Shown: one piece after another, positions 34,946 to 48,907 of the stretch
Layout: each line of letters opens with the position of its first letter
How positions within the stretch are numbered: the first letter of the stretch is position 1
Source: Opisthorchis felineus
Lineage: Eukaryota; Platyhelminthes; Trematoda; Opisthorchiida; Opisthorchiidae
Direction of reading: 5' to 3'
Length of the DNA stretch: 64,000 nt
Assembly: GCA_004794785.1 (NCBI GenBank)
Contig: SJOL01013156.1
Coordinates: 1,078,122-1,142,121 of the forward strand
Notes under the pieces: model-generated
Database searches by the model: none
Seen by the model: the letters and a program-made list of their open reading frames with translations, nothing else
Told to the model about the DNA's origin: nothing
Translations under genes and position numbers: made by a program

Positions 34946-37900
34946 GCACACCTGATCAGCAACTCCCCAGGCTACAGATGCTGGTTGTAGCAAATTTCAG
35001 TTGCAATTAGCAGACATGTGGTCGACTTACATAGACGTAGACAACCGGGCGCATGGATAGCAATGAAGGTGCACACGCTGACACGCACATCCACGCGCAA
35101 CATTGCGAAACACAATGACTTGGCTGTGGCCCGACCGCATATGGGAGGACACATACCCAGCTGCATCAAGATTACAAGTTTTGGAATTGCGTTTCACTAC
35201 ACAGGGGTAGATGCCGGATAGGTACAAATAAAATTTTTGCTGATATTACGAAGTTGATAGTTTTCCATTAGGGCGGCTGGGTGAATCTATATCAGAACAT
35301 GTCATAGGTAAATACCTCTCCAAATGCTGGGTTCATTCTAAATTCCTGGTATTTTTTTGGATGAAATGCGTCATTCGATCAGTAGCTGATAAGATATTGA
35401 AACGGTGAGCCTTTTCTGACCAAATTCGCGTTGAAATGATTAAGGTGATTTGTGAGAACGGAACCACAGAGGAAGGAGGACGGCCGTCATTTGAGCCGCT
35501 TCTCGTCACACTTCACTGAAATATAAACGGCCCCTTGCGAAGCCGACCCTTTCTCATGTGTCCGATGCTTCGTGTAAATAGCAATGGGAGAAAGAGATTC
35601 CACGGCCTCAGCGACAAATGTGGAAACTTCGTTTTACACGAGGATATATAAATTAAACTCCGGTTTGACACAGCACAAACAAAATGAATCAAACTGACCC
35701 CGAAAACTGTCATTTCGTGAGCAGACGAAAATCAAATGTCTTTAGGCTTCGATTTTTCCTAATCGAGAGTGAGATAATGACCGTTACTTCATTCACGTGC
35801 CGAGTACTGAACGAGCACGCAGTCCTCATGAGGGCTTTTTCCGTGAGGGATATGTAGATCCTTATTGAAGGCTACTGGTACAAAATGCCATCAAAAACGG
35901 TCTGCTAAATTTGTCCCTTATTTCGTTTGCTCTCAGCGTCATCAAAATCTGCAAACCGTGTACATCGTGTGCATCTGTTATGGCTGTCACAGTTTCGTTA
36001 GCCGATGGTCCGGAACATAGAGGTGGGCAGCTACGCACTGGAGGCAATAGCTGATATCGTCGGTGCGTGAATTCACGAGTGACTGTGAACTTTTCGCCGT
36101 GGAAATCCAGAGGTAAGGATGTCCATTGAAGACTTCAGCTTGGATGAACGCGCTCCATTGAGCGCGCGACTATGTCATGTTTGCCAATGTGTCTAACTAT
36201 TGAGGTGCCCTGTCTCGAAATATGCAGTAGAAGGATAGCAGTGATTATCGCAGTTGTGTTTGTTGGTAATGGCTCTTGTACTTTGTCGCCAAGTCATTGC
36301 TTGACCTCCTCTAGCTCATTTTCACCCTCCGTGTGGTTATGCCAGAAGACTTTCCAAGGAGGTCGATCGACTGACATACAACGCACGTGATCAAGCCAAC
36401 AAAATTTGCTAGGTTCAAACAGTAAATGTAAAAAGATTAGCAGTACAGTTACATTTCGCCAAAGAGACCACTCCTCAGAAAAGGCCGCTCTAAGCTGGTT
36501 TCTTCAAGCAAGTTTCATTAGCAAAAACCTCGCAGAAAAGAAAAAAAACATTGGTTGGTAACCTGAGGTGGTCTTCCCAATGAAGAACTGCACATTTAAC
36601 TCTCCCAGAGATGTCCCATTCAAACGGACCGGTTAAACACATGAACAATAGGTTTCTGCCCAAGGCCTCAGCTCTGTTTCAGTTCTCCTTAAAGTGATTA
36701 TTTTTTCAGCAGGCCGAATGAAAATTTTAGGCTACGATGTTTTTGGAAATTAAGAATTACCACTAGGTTCTTTCATTTCCAAAAGTTGGCTTTAGCCTGA
36801 GCCAAGTGACTGCGCCATTCATTGGGAAGCCAAATGCAATTTTTTTGCGGAGGGAAAAGTTTAGGAGATTGTGCAGACTTTCAAAATTATGCCTAATGAT
36901 CATTTATATTTTGCGGAAGAAAAACAAACAGACATAAATCGAACGGTTGAAAAATGAGGGTCGACAGGGGCTTGAAATTCAAGCTAGTTCATTACCAGGA
37001 GAATAAGGCTTCTGGTGTTAGGGCACGATTCAACCGGGTTTTCAGGCGACTCATCTGTTTACAACAGGTTTTCAACCAAATGCGCAGCCCTAAGGCAATT
37101 TCAGGATTTCGTCGGGCTAATAATCAAGATATCGAGTTACTTTAACTTTAAGAATTACGGCACCAAGGAAAATTCCCCGAGAGCATGACATCGGGCTTTG
37201 ATTTACTCAACCAATTTGAAATTTTGTATTCAAATAAGTAATGAGAATAAGTTGACCTTGGTGAATACATCTGCTAGATGAGCCCTTAAAAATGGCGAAA
37301 CCGTTATTGACTTCTGGTCAGTTGACATCAACCATATAAGTAATTGTTTTGTTTCAGACATTTATTCTGCCAGAACCGTTCACAATTGTTCGGTCGTCTC
37401 TAATCGATCCTGGTCATATCCAGATCCCTCCAAAATCGAAAGTTTGTTGGGCGATCTTCGAAGAAAGGGGTTCTTACGAATACGTAGGCTGCAAGTTGCT
37501 CAACTTATTCGAAGCAAATAACAAAAACGTGCTGATGAAGTTATAGACCACTCTACCCTTTTCACCAGGGTCGAATGACTTCCAGTCTGAAACAGTGGTT
37601 TATGGCATTTCCAATTGATTGGGGAGTGCGATGATTTCTTCAAAAAGGATTATTATTATTGATGCCTTACAAAAGGTTTTCTGAGTATACGACCAGTTGA
37701 CCGAGGGACTAAAACGCCTTCTGCTTCGACTTGTAATGTGGTTTCCGATACAGGACCAACACAATCACGTGACAAGCGAATCACGTTTCACATAAGGCAT
37801 TTTGTCGATAAAGTATCCAGAGTAAGCACTAGAGCAACTTGTTGACCGATTTGTCTCAAGGCCCGAACACTAAAGGCCGTAATGAGAAAACGAAGTCTGA

Positions 37901-40900
37901 AAGTCAGATACTAGACGGTGGATGTGAGCGATCACATGTCACTGAGGACTTCTTTGGGTGCAAGGCTGGCGTGCCCATAGCTGGTATTTAGGTAAGAGCA
38001 ATCACTTAATGGAGCAGCAGGGGAGTTAAAACACTGAAAAAGAAAGATGTGGGACGTCAGCCGAAGCACGCTATCGTTAATTTGCCCCGCTGCATACTGC
38101 AGGTGGGGACGCTAGGCTGACAGTACCACGTGACAACACTAACTTATTGGTGATTGTGCAGTTCGAACATACAAGTGGGCTAGGATAGTACCGAGGCGCT
38201 CACAAATGAACTGGAGGACGACTCAGTCCCTGTTCACATTTAAGCCTGTTTGCAACTGCGCGAAGAACATTAAACATGGGCGAGAACAATCCCGATTAAC
38301 TGACACAGTTAAAAATTCCAGCGTTTCTTTCTGGCGCTTGATGAATCTACTAATGTGGCACGTATCAGATAATTTCTGGTGTTCCTTGAGATCGATTCCG
38401 AATGTAATGCTACAGTGGAGCTGGTATTCTTCCTGAACAACCGTTGAACGCATCTGCGAAGATTTGAAGAACACTGACTGACTTATAAGCTCCAACGAAA
38501 TCCACCTTTTTGTGCAGCAGTTGATGAAAGAAGATACCGGAGTGGTGAGGAAGGCTGGTTGGGCGTAAATAGGCATTTTGTGGAAAAAAGGTTGAATAGG
38601 TTTCCCGTCGTAAAAACAGCCACTTCGTGGTGAAATTCGTCCAATAGCACACATTCCATCGCCGATAGTTCGAAGCTTTCCCTCAAAGACTTGGTTCTGA
38701 CCGTCGTGTCCATCAAGCTGGGTCAGCTATTACAAACAATTCATCCTCAGTGGATGGGACATCATCAGTGCACTGATAGAGATTGCCCCAGCGTTTTGAT
38801 TTGCATATTTTGTCTTAGCAACTCTGGCGAATTTATGTCATGGTTTGGCAGAATCCGAACTGAACTAAATGCGCTACTGTGCCTAAGGAGAGCTCTGATT
38901 GTGAAGCTGTTCACACCTTAAAACATGAAGTGTAAGCAAATATATGAGTCAACTTTACAATGTCGATACGGCTAAAATAGGTTCCCACAGTGGGTCACTC
39001 AAGAGGAAAGAACGTTGTACGCGTTTTAATTTAATGCTTGATTAATAAGTTGGACATAGATCGATCTAAATCTCTTCAACTTTGCTCGTTTTTTAATTAA
39101 CGATATAAAACAGTGCGGAGCGTGACGGGACCTGCAAAACGTACCAAGCAGACGGTGCGTCTACGTTGCGTGTTACGTGGCGGATGGGTTTTACCGCATA
39201 ATTTGGCTCAAAGGCTCATCCGGCCCACAGACCTCTGTTCAAATGGCAAACCGTCACGCGGCTGAAAATGTTTGGGGCCTCTGATTTACAGTATTCGACT
39301 AAGCACTCAGTGAAAAAAGAGATAAGCTGAGGGTGAAAGTTTTCATGTTTCAGCAGATTTGCAGTGTTCGGCTAAGCAAGGAAGTTTTCACTCTCCAATG
39401 TAGGTCAGTGAACAGCTGGGTTGCGTATACAGAAACTCTACTTGAACCAAAAAGGGTGCTAGAACTCGGAGAAGTAATTAGGAGTTATTCTTTCAAGACA
39501 GTCCATCAGCAAGGATGCCCGAATACAATATATGGCTGAATAGGGATTGAAAGAACTTCCGCCGGATTCTCAGGACTTCCATCAGATAGAGGCTGATTGG
39601 TTAAATGATCGTGTAAGCACAACACTGGGAGAATGTTTGCGGTTCAGTGTATGTTATGCATACTCGATCAAAACTGAGAAAGGAAATCAAGTTTACATTT
39701 CAGCGATATCATAGACAACAGACGTATTCTGACGATGTTCATATTGCAGAACTGTGCAATACTGCATATGATAAATTGATAGACAAACTGAACAATTAGA
39801 TGTCCGTTGAGCAGTATTCAGACAAGTGTACGACAAGTGTGATATCAGTAAACACTGGAAAAAGTGCTGGTTCAGCAAGCCGACCAGAGAAAAACGCAGG
39901 TGCCCTAAATTAAGCAAGATGATAGACAGGACGATAAACAAGTGAAAATCCTCATACAGAAGTCACACTCAATGTGATGACTCATTCAGGTCAGCACAGA
40001 ATCAATTGCGTATGAAAATCACGAGAAGAGTGGAACAAATGGTGGAGCGGAAACGGAGTTTATACAAACAATCGTTGTAAACAGTTCAGTCAGACAATCC
40101 CTCAAAATACACTTCATATCTGCTAGCCTTTAGCATGCTTGACTATTTGCAGGTAATATGTTGATTCTAGTCCGATTAAGGCATTTATGAACTGAAGAGC
40201 ATTTACGATATCATGTAGGAGCCTGCTTGGATTAACTAGTTGAAGTAGTCCAATGTCACGTGAGTATGAGAAGAATACTTTGTGTTTAAGATCCTACAAA
40301 ATGATAACTAATTTAACACTGGCTTCCTTATACTTCTTTCTTGAAGATATACACCAAAACGTCAGGTACTTTGCGCAAGGCCAAATAATGGATAGTCTCA
40401 GACAGTGCAGACCTAGAATTGCACCGGGAAAAAAGAGTTCTTGCTGGCAACACATTATTGCCACTGTAACCGCGGCTGTTTACTTCGTAATTAGGTCATT
40501 CCAGCCTTATTATTTCTCACAAGGACTTAAATTGTCAAAACGTAATCAGTGAGGACGCTCGTCTGAGAAGTGTGAATAGCTGCTGTCGCACAGATAGGGT
40601 CTCGGCAGGACCGATATAGCTTACCCATACCACTGATCTTTTTCTGACCTGTAACTCAGCCTGCTACCCAAACTGGTCGCTCGTTGCGCACATGCTACCA
40701 CAATGGTACTGTCATTTGACGTTCAACTTTTGTCCGCTGATTAGTGTTGAGTAGCATATACTCGGTCAACAAGTCTTTTGTGGGGGATAGCAAAAGAAAC
40801 CAGGCCAGAGCTGCAGATATTTTGTGGTTTCGGAACCCAACCGTTGTTTTTCTGAGTACCAGGAAGGTCAGATTCCTGAAAGCAACCCAGAACGCTCGGA

Positions 40901-42145
40901 ACCAACTGAGACCCTAAAACTCCACCAAAATCTCAATAGGAAACCCGGCAAGCATCCAGGCCAGTCAAGCATTCAATCAATTCAGCAACAGTCTGGATCG
41001 ATGAAAGTTAATTTCAGATAGCATGAGGTCTCTTGTAAGTGCTGCACTTGCACACAGTCGCTTGTCCGCAATAAACCTGTTGTGTTCCTTATCGGTGAGT
41101 CTTTTTCCGGCACTAGGCACTGGAGCGGGAACAGCAGTCAGATATAACACTGAAAAACTCTATCAACAGCGCACCTCAGTTGAATTTTGCCCTCTCAGCT
41201 TTTCTCACAGTATGGTTGGAACATGATTTGTTTCGCTGGAACACAAGTTGCAAAGAAGCTGGAGGTGAGCTGGCTCGATCAGTCAAAAAGGGATTGAAAA
41301 GCACATCCATGCTCAAAACATAAGTAATCCACCCTGATAAAGAGGCATCTTATAAAGTTAGTAGGCCATTTTAGGAGTACAAATTGGCAACACGGGTAGA
41401 CTGTGTGTGATTGAAACCTAGCACTCTACGATGCAGCTCCGACAGAAATATTTGGGCCCGTACGTGTGCGTCTGAGCATACAATCACACAGTGATCGATG
41501 GATTTGTCTGAAACGAGACTGGTCAATTTTGGACCAGGTATTGATGACCTGAACTTCAAATCAGCCTCCCGCATGATCAAACAAGGTTGTTTGCGCAAAT
41601 GCGTCAAAAAATCGAACCACCGATCCAGTTGGAATTTATCGAATTCTAAATGTTACTCATCACTGTTTAGTATGAATGAACTTGGCATACAAACTATGTT
41701 TTTGTTCGGGTTAGTTTGGATAAATCTGGCTTCCACCCGTGTTCTTGCGGACACACGTCCGTAGATTACAACCACAGACAAACTGTTTAAGCGCATATGT
41801 CCCTTCCACAGTGTTCTGCACGTTGCGAATTGAACGACAGATAATGCAGGAGTTAGGTCACTCAATCCATGCATTAACACGCGACTCATTTATTTTAGTT
41901 CTCTGTGAGCGACAGGTAGGCCTACTAAGTGAAAATATATGTCTGAGTGCAGTTCACCGAAGCAAGCTCGCTAAAAAACCAAGGCGTAGTCAACACATCG
42001 ATGAATACCGCAAAAATGAATCGCCTATAACACATCATACTCCATTCCCTGGAGAGGTCATAATAGCTTTCCTCGTCAGGCATAATTTAGTGGAAAGTCG
42101 CCTTCAAATTGCGTCCACTCGAGTAAACTGGAAAAACCTTAAACT

Positions 42146-42346
42146 GTGGCTGTCGGAGAATTTTCAGCAACCTTATGAGTAATGCATTACGTATATACAT
42201 GCATCGCGATATCTCGAATATCGTACCAACTGAAACATGAGGCGGCCTGATGCAGCACATTCAGTTGCTTGGAAACATCATAAACGAGAGATTCAGCTGG
42301 GTTCCAGGTGAGTCTCGAAAAACCAAATTTGTTTGCAAATGAGAGT
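42146..42346 (-). repeat. Repeat family copy just inside paxillin intron
   Basis: TTTTCAGCAACCTTATGAGT, GCGATATCTCGAATATCGTA, CAACTGAAACATGAGGCGGC, CATAAACGAGAGATTCAGCT and a GTGAGTCTC arm lie in the same order as in the 12.5 kb copy. It ends 118 bases from the exon B donor, in the intron. Confidence 0.62.
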
Positions 42347-42463
42347 ATTTCGCCTAAAACTGTGGTGCCTTTTCGTCGTATTGATAATGTCTTTCCCGAT
42401 TCGTTTGGTCACTCGATACCATAACATAAGCGTGACAAGGGGGATATCGATCGGTGCACTCAC

Positions 42464-42621
42464 TTTGAACTGACCCAGCGAAAACAACAGATCGTCCAGT
42501 TGTTGTGCCGCTTTTGCCGCGGCTACTTTCGTATCTTCTGACTGCTCGCCCTCTTCGTGTTGTTGTTGTTGTTTTGAGTCATTAGCCTCACACGTTTGAC
42601 GAAAATTGAGGTGGTCGTTCA
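42464..42621 (-). CDS. PXN: Paxillin-like gene, exon B (LD4 motif)
   Basis: Coding exon on the same strand as exon A. It ends in AQQLDDLLFSLGQFK, which fits the paxillin LD4 consensus (LDxLLxxLxxFK), the helix that binds FAK and GIT proteins in known paxillins. The donor GTGAGT at 42463-42458 follows directly after the Lys codon (phase 0). Upstream of LD4 is a low-complexity Gln/Glu segment encoded partly by a CAA run, then an Ala/Lys-rich helix lead-in. The acceptor lies in CTCCTCAGAG. Using the second AG gives an exon of 158 nt that joins the phase-1 end of exon A as a Val codon without a stop. Using the first AG, two bases earlier, would create GAG TGA when spliced directly to exon A. Either the second AG is used or a further exon lies between them. 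Confidence 0.8.
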
Positions 42622-43351
42622 CTCTGAGGAGCCGAAAACAGTAGTAGAGAACACGTCAAATTTCCACAAGAATCTATACTCCTTCCAGTGCTGATTGGAA
42701 CTAGGTCACAAGCAATTTCTCCAGGTTAAAAGTTTCTAAACGAAATCTTGGGGACTGACCAAACACATAGGGGACATAGCAGAAGTGCACGGTTCCTACT
42801 CTATGTGAGGTTAGGTAAAACTCATGGAGTGAAACACCGTTGGGTAACTTGATTGAACCAGTTTTCTCCTGAGCGATATTGGAACACAGTTCTACGAACC
42901 ACGTGATTTTGCAGTACGGTGTCAATTTACTGCAGTGCACTAACATTAGTGTGGTGAAAATATCGAGAAACTGGTTGTTCGGGGAGCTGCGGAGTTTTGG
43001 CCTAGAAATCGCCGATTGAAGGAATCGAACGTTTTACACAGCGTAAGGACGACCCAAAAAGCACTTATGGTCATGCTAGCCACAGCAAATGGGACCGTCC
43101 GGTAACCCCAAGTAATCAGAAATTCGCAATATCTGGTGCCAGGCTGAAATGACCCTTCAGTGTCACCCAAAATGTAAAACCAACTCAACAGTTTCATTTT
43201 CCATGTACCTGAGGGTAATAAACAAAAAAAACTTGTCTTTGTTTCTTAACCCTCACCATCAAGAAGCTGGAACTGAATTGACATTGAAAGTTTGAATATC
43301 AATGCCCCAATATCATAAGACCATATAATTAAGAAGTTATGTAGACCATGT

Positions 43352-43361
43352 GGGGGGGGGG
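43352..43361 (+). repeat. Homopolymer run of ten G
   Basis: Ten consecutive G in intron sequence; prone to length error or polymorphism. Confidence 0.9.
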
Positions 43362-46300
43362 TATGACGGTATCGCGCTGTTCACCGCAAATAAAATCTTT
43401 GAAAGCCCTTCATCCGATATAACCGGAATAGAGGCTGACGACATTGGAGCCGGTTTACCGGGATACAGCTCAAGCCCTTCACCATGAAAGTAAGTCTAGC
43501 TGATAGACAAAACTGAGTTCTGCAAGAAGTGACCCGTTGTTGCAGCGCACAACAACAGGCATGCTTAACACGTTGAGAAGTCACTGCAGAATGTCATTTC
43601 GCCCAAAATTCCCTGATTGTAGGACCTGTGGAAAAAGTGAGAAGTCTTCCAAACACTCTTCCGAGTCCACAAATGCGATTCTACAATATTGTGACAGAAA
43701 ACTAGATTTTCCGCTAACGCAGGTAGTCTAGAAACTGTATCACCATCCCCGTAATGCCTTTCTATTTACATGAAACCTAGTGGTCTGGTGTTTCGTTATT
43801 GGCGATGCAATTGACGTAGACTGAAGAATAAAATTCAGTCTTCGACATTCGACCAGCAGACACAATGGCTGCAGTACAACCTAAGCTAAGTGAAGTTCTC
43901 AGATTAAGTTAACAGTGTTATAAGTCACATCAGTATCTTCCCAGTTTTCAGTTTGCAATGGATTTCACCTCGAAGTAATCAGATGCATTGATCATCGTAA
44001 CAAACCATCCTAAGCTGAATCTAATGCTACACGCAGAACGACACCCCTAATTGTGATAGTCGATTATAATCACTTAACGTAGGCTAACAAAGAGGTATTT
44101 ACATCCGAGAAAGTGAATCTGCACCCACCTCAGCAAGCTGAATTGTGGTACTTATCCCAATACTATCCTAAATGATTACTGCTAAGTCTTTTCAGGAAAG
44201 AGACTACTTGAAAGCCGACGAGCCCAATGAAAGGAATGGGAAAATCGATAGAGAAAATCGCTTGAAAAACTTCTGTTACCGAGAAAAAGAACTGTAAATT
44301 GGTCCAGTTATGCAGAATCATATAGTGATTTGAATTTATTTGTTAATGCGATGGTAAAATTAGGCTGAAAAATTTCCCGTTTATATGTTTTTGATACCGA
44401 TTTTTCGGACGTCAAACTAAAGATATTACACGGAGTTTTTCATCTGATTCAAATGACAAGGGCATGGGTAGATTTCTTAGGAGCAGGTGACGAATGGATA
44501 ACTTACGCTTGATTTCCGCTGACTGAACTTGATTGGATGGATGTCTGAGCAGAAGAACCTGGTGAGTTTAAAAAATAAAACAAACAACGACAAGGTTAAT
44601 TGTCATAAAACAGCCGTGAATTCTTTCAGAGCACATAACCGATGATACCCTAAAAAGATTTCATCGACAGTCTCCACCGTCCTTAAAAATTATTGTTTGC
44701 TAGTTGGACCCGTGAGGCGTATTTTAATGGAAAAATCTTTTCGTGGACCACTTTCGATCAGGATTTCGTAAGAGGAAATGCCAAAAGCGGTCGAACGTAA
44801 GGCCGGACCTCGAGCCAAGTCCAAAAGATATGTTTGCCAAACTCTATAGAAAGTCATCTAGGCTGGTATAAGTTATCATCGTATACTAGGAGAGTGGAAC
44901 GTAGACTCCGATCCAAAACAAAAAATAACCCTATTTTTCTGTCCTTATATCTTATCGTACAATAATGAAGTAACGTACAGATTGTTCGTGCAAAGATACA
45001 CTATTAACTATGTGGTCTGCTCCGATGAATACACACGGGAGACGTTTGGTGACAAACATTTTCAACAAAACTTTCGAATAAAAGCTCAGAGAGGTTCAAA
45101 GGCCCCTGAAGGATCACCGGTGAAGAATAGCGGGAGAAATAAGCGCACGATGGAGACGTTTAGCACTTCTGCGGAGTTCTGAAACTACCCAAAAAAAGCA
45201 TACCCCTAAAGCCGGTTGTATAACAACCTGGGACCGCAACCTTCTATATCCCAAAAGAACTGTGGAGGAAGCTGAAATACCTCAGAAGCGGATCCCAGTT
45301 TCCAATGAAGACTGCGAACGATTTTTGGAAAGTTGAAAGACGTAAGTAGTGGAAATGACGACATGATAGTGTCATCCGATGTGGTCAGCGATCAGAATGG
45401 TCGTCTCTGAACTACTGAATGGCTATGGAGTATTTGAGAGAGCTCATGAGAAGGGAGACATCTGAGAACTCTTGATCTCTCCTTGACGAAATACTTTGAG
45501 TTGAACTGAGAGCATTTTCAAAAACTGAAGGAAGCATCGACAGAATTTCCGATTTCAGGGTTTACCACCCGATTCGCAACATGGAAACTGGAATGCCAAT
45601 CGGTTACGGCAACATTACAACGACATAAAAAGCCATGTTTACACCTTCATGTGGGATGTAAAACTAAATGCTGGAGTTTCAGATATCCTAAAAAAACAAA
45701 AGGGTCTAAGCAGAGATAAAAGGGTGCAACGGTCTCCGAAAAATATGGAACATATTTGATTTGTTTATGGGGCAGTTAACCGGGATCACAGTCTTTAAAG
45801 ATGGCAATACTTTCCGAAGAAAAAACCCAGCGCTTTACGTGCTTTGAAACTAGGGTGTACTTGCTAACTGCTTGGAGCTTCATCTCATTTACAAGAATGG
45901 TGTCCTTACTCACACAATCTGGGAGCAGCTTTGACTGCTTTAAGCCCTACCAGAGAAGCCTCCTCGTACGGACAGGAAAAAGAGCTGCTTGGCATCCGAG
46001 GTATGCAAGATGAAACTTCTGGAACTGGAGACTCAGCGGAATCCCACGTAGTCAATAAAACCGTCACAATATGGCGGCTCAAGTTAGAGATTGATTGTCT
46101 CAAATTCCGAGGACTACGCCTCAAACCAGCCGAAACCTGTTGTAGTCTGTCCGTGGGTTTTTGGCAATCGTTCAATAGTATTTATATTAAAGAACAGTTA
46201 GTTGGGACCTTTTGGACTCAGTTAGCATCTTTGACGTAGCGCACAGCAAGTTGTAAAAAACGCCTTGAAGAATTTTTTATAAAAAAAACTGTTACTATTC

Positions 46301-46974
46301 TACGAACTTTGTGAGGTCGTGTAACACATACGATAGAAATGGCATGGAATGTAACACACACCAAAAGGTCTACTTGCTGCTGCTTCATATTGCTGATCCC
46401 ACCTCGTTGCTCGAAGATCCAGCATCCAAATATGTTCACATCAACTAACATTTCAATCAGTAGCGTCAAATTTCGTCCCATCATTTTCCAATGAGTTTAG
46501 ATCCACGGAAACATGTCACTCAACTATGAGGTTCATGGTCTAAAAAGTTTGACATTCCCCGCTTAGGTACCGCACTTCGCAACACACAACTGAAGAGGCA
46601 ACTCTGAATCACTCATTAGAGGATCTCAAATAGTCATAAAATGGTAGTAAACTGGTGCGTCTGAAGCCCAGGTTTACTCGAAATGAATACTACTCTGATG
46701 TTATCCAGCAGAGTTCGAGGATAAACAACGATGATATTATTCTTGCTGTTTAGTTTGCCATTGTTTCACCCAAGTAACCAACTTGTCAGAAGTCTGTTAT
46801 GCTTCGGTTTGCTGTTCGGAATTGACCGTGTTACCCGTCAAACATTTTGGGAAATTGTGTTTTCATGGCACCCAAGAGATCGATCGACTTTCTCCTCCAG
46901 ACGAGCTTGTTCGCAATTGCAAAAATCTTCATTGGTGCGATAGTTTGGTGTAAAGGCGCATGAAAAGTAATTCC

Positions 46975-47160
46975 GTTCTCCAGGCGCAACACACTACTCA
47001 TAAGACTGCTAGAATCTCTTCGACAGCTCACGACCGGTTTCTCCCTTCTTGGGGACCATCACGTAGACGCAGTCCCGGAGTTTCTGTTAACCTTATTTTC
47101 TACTTGAACCGCTTTGTTTACAGTGGTTTTGATTGACAACTGTCCCTCTCGGGATACGAG
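46975..47160 (+). repeat. Repeat family, body segment
   Basis: CACACTACTCATAAGACTGC, GACAGCTCACGACCGGTTTC and a later TACTTGAACC plus TTTTGATTGACAACTGTC match the 33.0 kb segment in the same orientation. No arms remain. Confidence 0.5.
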
Positions 47161-48907
47161 GTTTTCACATCAAATAAGCAACAAACGGATGTTTTTGTCT
47201 CGAAATTCAGCAGAACTAATATTTTACCATACTGTTTTCTAGATTTGAACATCTGTCCACCGCCACATTTGAAGTCTTCTTTCTCTAGATGGCTTTGCCG
47301 TTGGTCAGGGACCTGTAAAAGTGGCAGCCAGTGTGTAGTTGAGATGAATATTTCGGCTTTTGGCTTATCTGGCGCGTAACAAACCGTGGGCTGTCCATGA
47401 AGTTGACTGCGATGCGCGATCTTATATAAATCTCGCAGAAAACACCAGCTGTAGCACTTCCAAGATTGGTCTGCGTTTGGGGTAGAATTACTGCGGACCT
47501 ATAGCTGTGTTTAGTAGAAAACCTAACCTCAAGTTAGAAGGCCGAATATACAAGTACTTATTTGACTTAAAAAGGGCGGTATGACCATAGACCGTCTAAA
47601 TCCCTGACCTGAATAATTAGCATTTTTGAAACACGAGTTTGTGCTCCGATTTGACTTCAGGTCAACTTCGTTGTTCATAACGCAACACTCAGTGACTATG
47701 ATGTTATGCATAACTAATTTGAAAATTCACAAGCCTATTCAGATTGACCGCGGTTAAAACGGGCAGTAGGACTCGGTTCATAACACAGCTTCCTTCCCTC
47801 ATAAACTGTCATGGATTTCAAAATATTGAAAACCTGGGGGCAAACAAACTGGATAGCTTTAGTTTGTTATAAGTTGAAAATCTGAACAGTATCCAATTAT
47901 TTAAGTCCTCTGCATCTACCTTCACACAAACCGAGAACCGTTACCTCAGCGTAACCAAAGTTGAGCCCTAATCGTTAAATATTGCCTAAAAGACAAAAAA
48001 TCACAGCACTTGAAACCCCTGCAGCCAATAGCTTACAAGGTTCATCGGAAAGTCGCCCAGCCCGACTGACAACTGCAGCTTTCGTTTAAAATTTATTGAT
48101 GTTTTCCAAGTGGCTGGACCTAGTCCTTTCAACCCTAGTCAAAGATTGCATCAACAGTAGCCGCGATCGGGTCCCGAAATCATGGTCTCGCTCATTCGCC
48201 CACTGTATGATATCCGTTAATCTAATCAGTGAGCCTGAAGGTAAACAACAATTTCGACCGCTGAGGAGTCATTGCTGTGACGTAGAGTTAAATTTGGCGG
48301 GTTGTGTGTATCACGGTGCACAAAGTTGCCGTAAGGTCACTTGCCTTTTTGTAACAGCGCAACCATTTTGAAGGAAATCATGCTGGACATCGTGAGCGCC
48401 AAAGTTTTCGAAGCGAGTCAGAAGTGAGTATGATACAATTTCTGAGCACCCACCTTCTCTGACTTGGGTCTAAAAGCATCGCCCTTGAACTGTTAGCATC
48501 TGAGAGCCGTCTCATTGGCAAGTGATGTTCTCTTTTGCACGAATGAAGGAACACTAAAGTTTGGGGTATCTAGCAAGTAAGGAAGACCTCCTAGACAAGG
48601 TAAGTTTGTTCGAATGTTCAAACAATCCTTAAGTGAGTTACTCGAGGCAATCCACAGTGAAAATTATTAACAGAAAATAAAAGCTCTTAAAAAATAATGA
48701 GCTGTACCCTTTCCAGTACGCCACCAATGAATTTTGAATGCTCTTCTAACTCAGAAAGAATGACAGAAAATGGTGTTTTTGCGGAAGACGAGTAAATCTT
48801 AAACGTTTGCTATGCGCAATTGCCGAAATTTGAAGAAAAAGCCTTGATTGAACGTCCCATACGTAATGCAAAAGAAATTGAACAGAACATCATGTTGTTT
48901 GAAACTA

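Larger units (their letters stand above)
11308..42463 (-). other. Paxillin intron between exons B and C (about 31.2 kb)
   Basis: Inferred intron, GTGAGT to CAG, phase 0. Its contents are mobile-element debris: an inverted-repeat element at 12.46-12.72 kb, an RTE-like LINE at 18.9-20.4 kb, a foldback and second LINE piece at 21.5-22.15 kb, an (AT)n array at 22.66 kb, a tRNA-like SINE head at 26.5 kb, a 24-bp hairpin at 27.63 kb, partial repeats at 33.0 and 34.5 kb, a tRNA-like head at 34.9 kb, and a repeat copy 118 bp inside the donor end. The stretches 13-18.8, 22.7-26.5, 27.7-33.0 and 35-42.1 kb show nothing else I can name. Confidence 0.6.

Noticed and set aside
37337..37546. Plus-strand segment after a strong TTGTTTTGTTTCAG acceptor, open in two frames
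   Set aside because: No homology, no partner exon, and length within chance.
38223..38654. 143-codon minus-strand frame
   Set aside because: Composition and length are as expected by chance; no motif or splice context.
39195..39250. TGGCTCAAAGG ... TGTTCAAATGG resembling Pol III boxes
   Set aside because: Both boxes are weak and no tRNA arms pair.
40824..41021. Gln/Ser/Pro-rich plus-strand frame
   Set aside because: Biased composition alone, no splice partner, opposite strand to the host gene.
41739..42182. 147-codon plus-strand frame
   Set aside because: Its end runs into the inverted-repeat family copy at 42.15 kb and no family is recognised.
45330..45620. Possible Penelope RT motif A (IVSSDVVS)
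   Set aside because: Following motifs cannot be aligned; a single short match is not enough.
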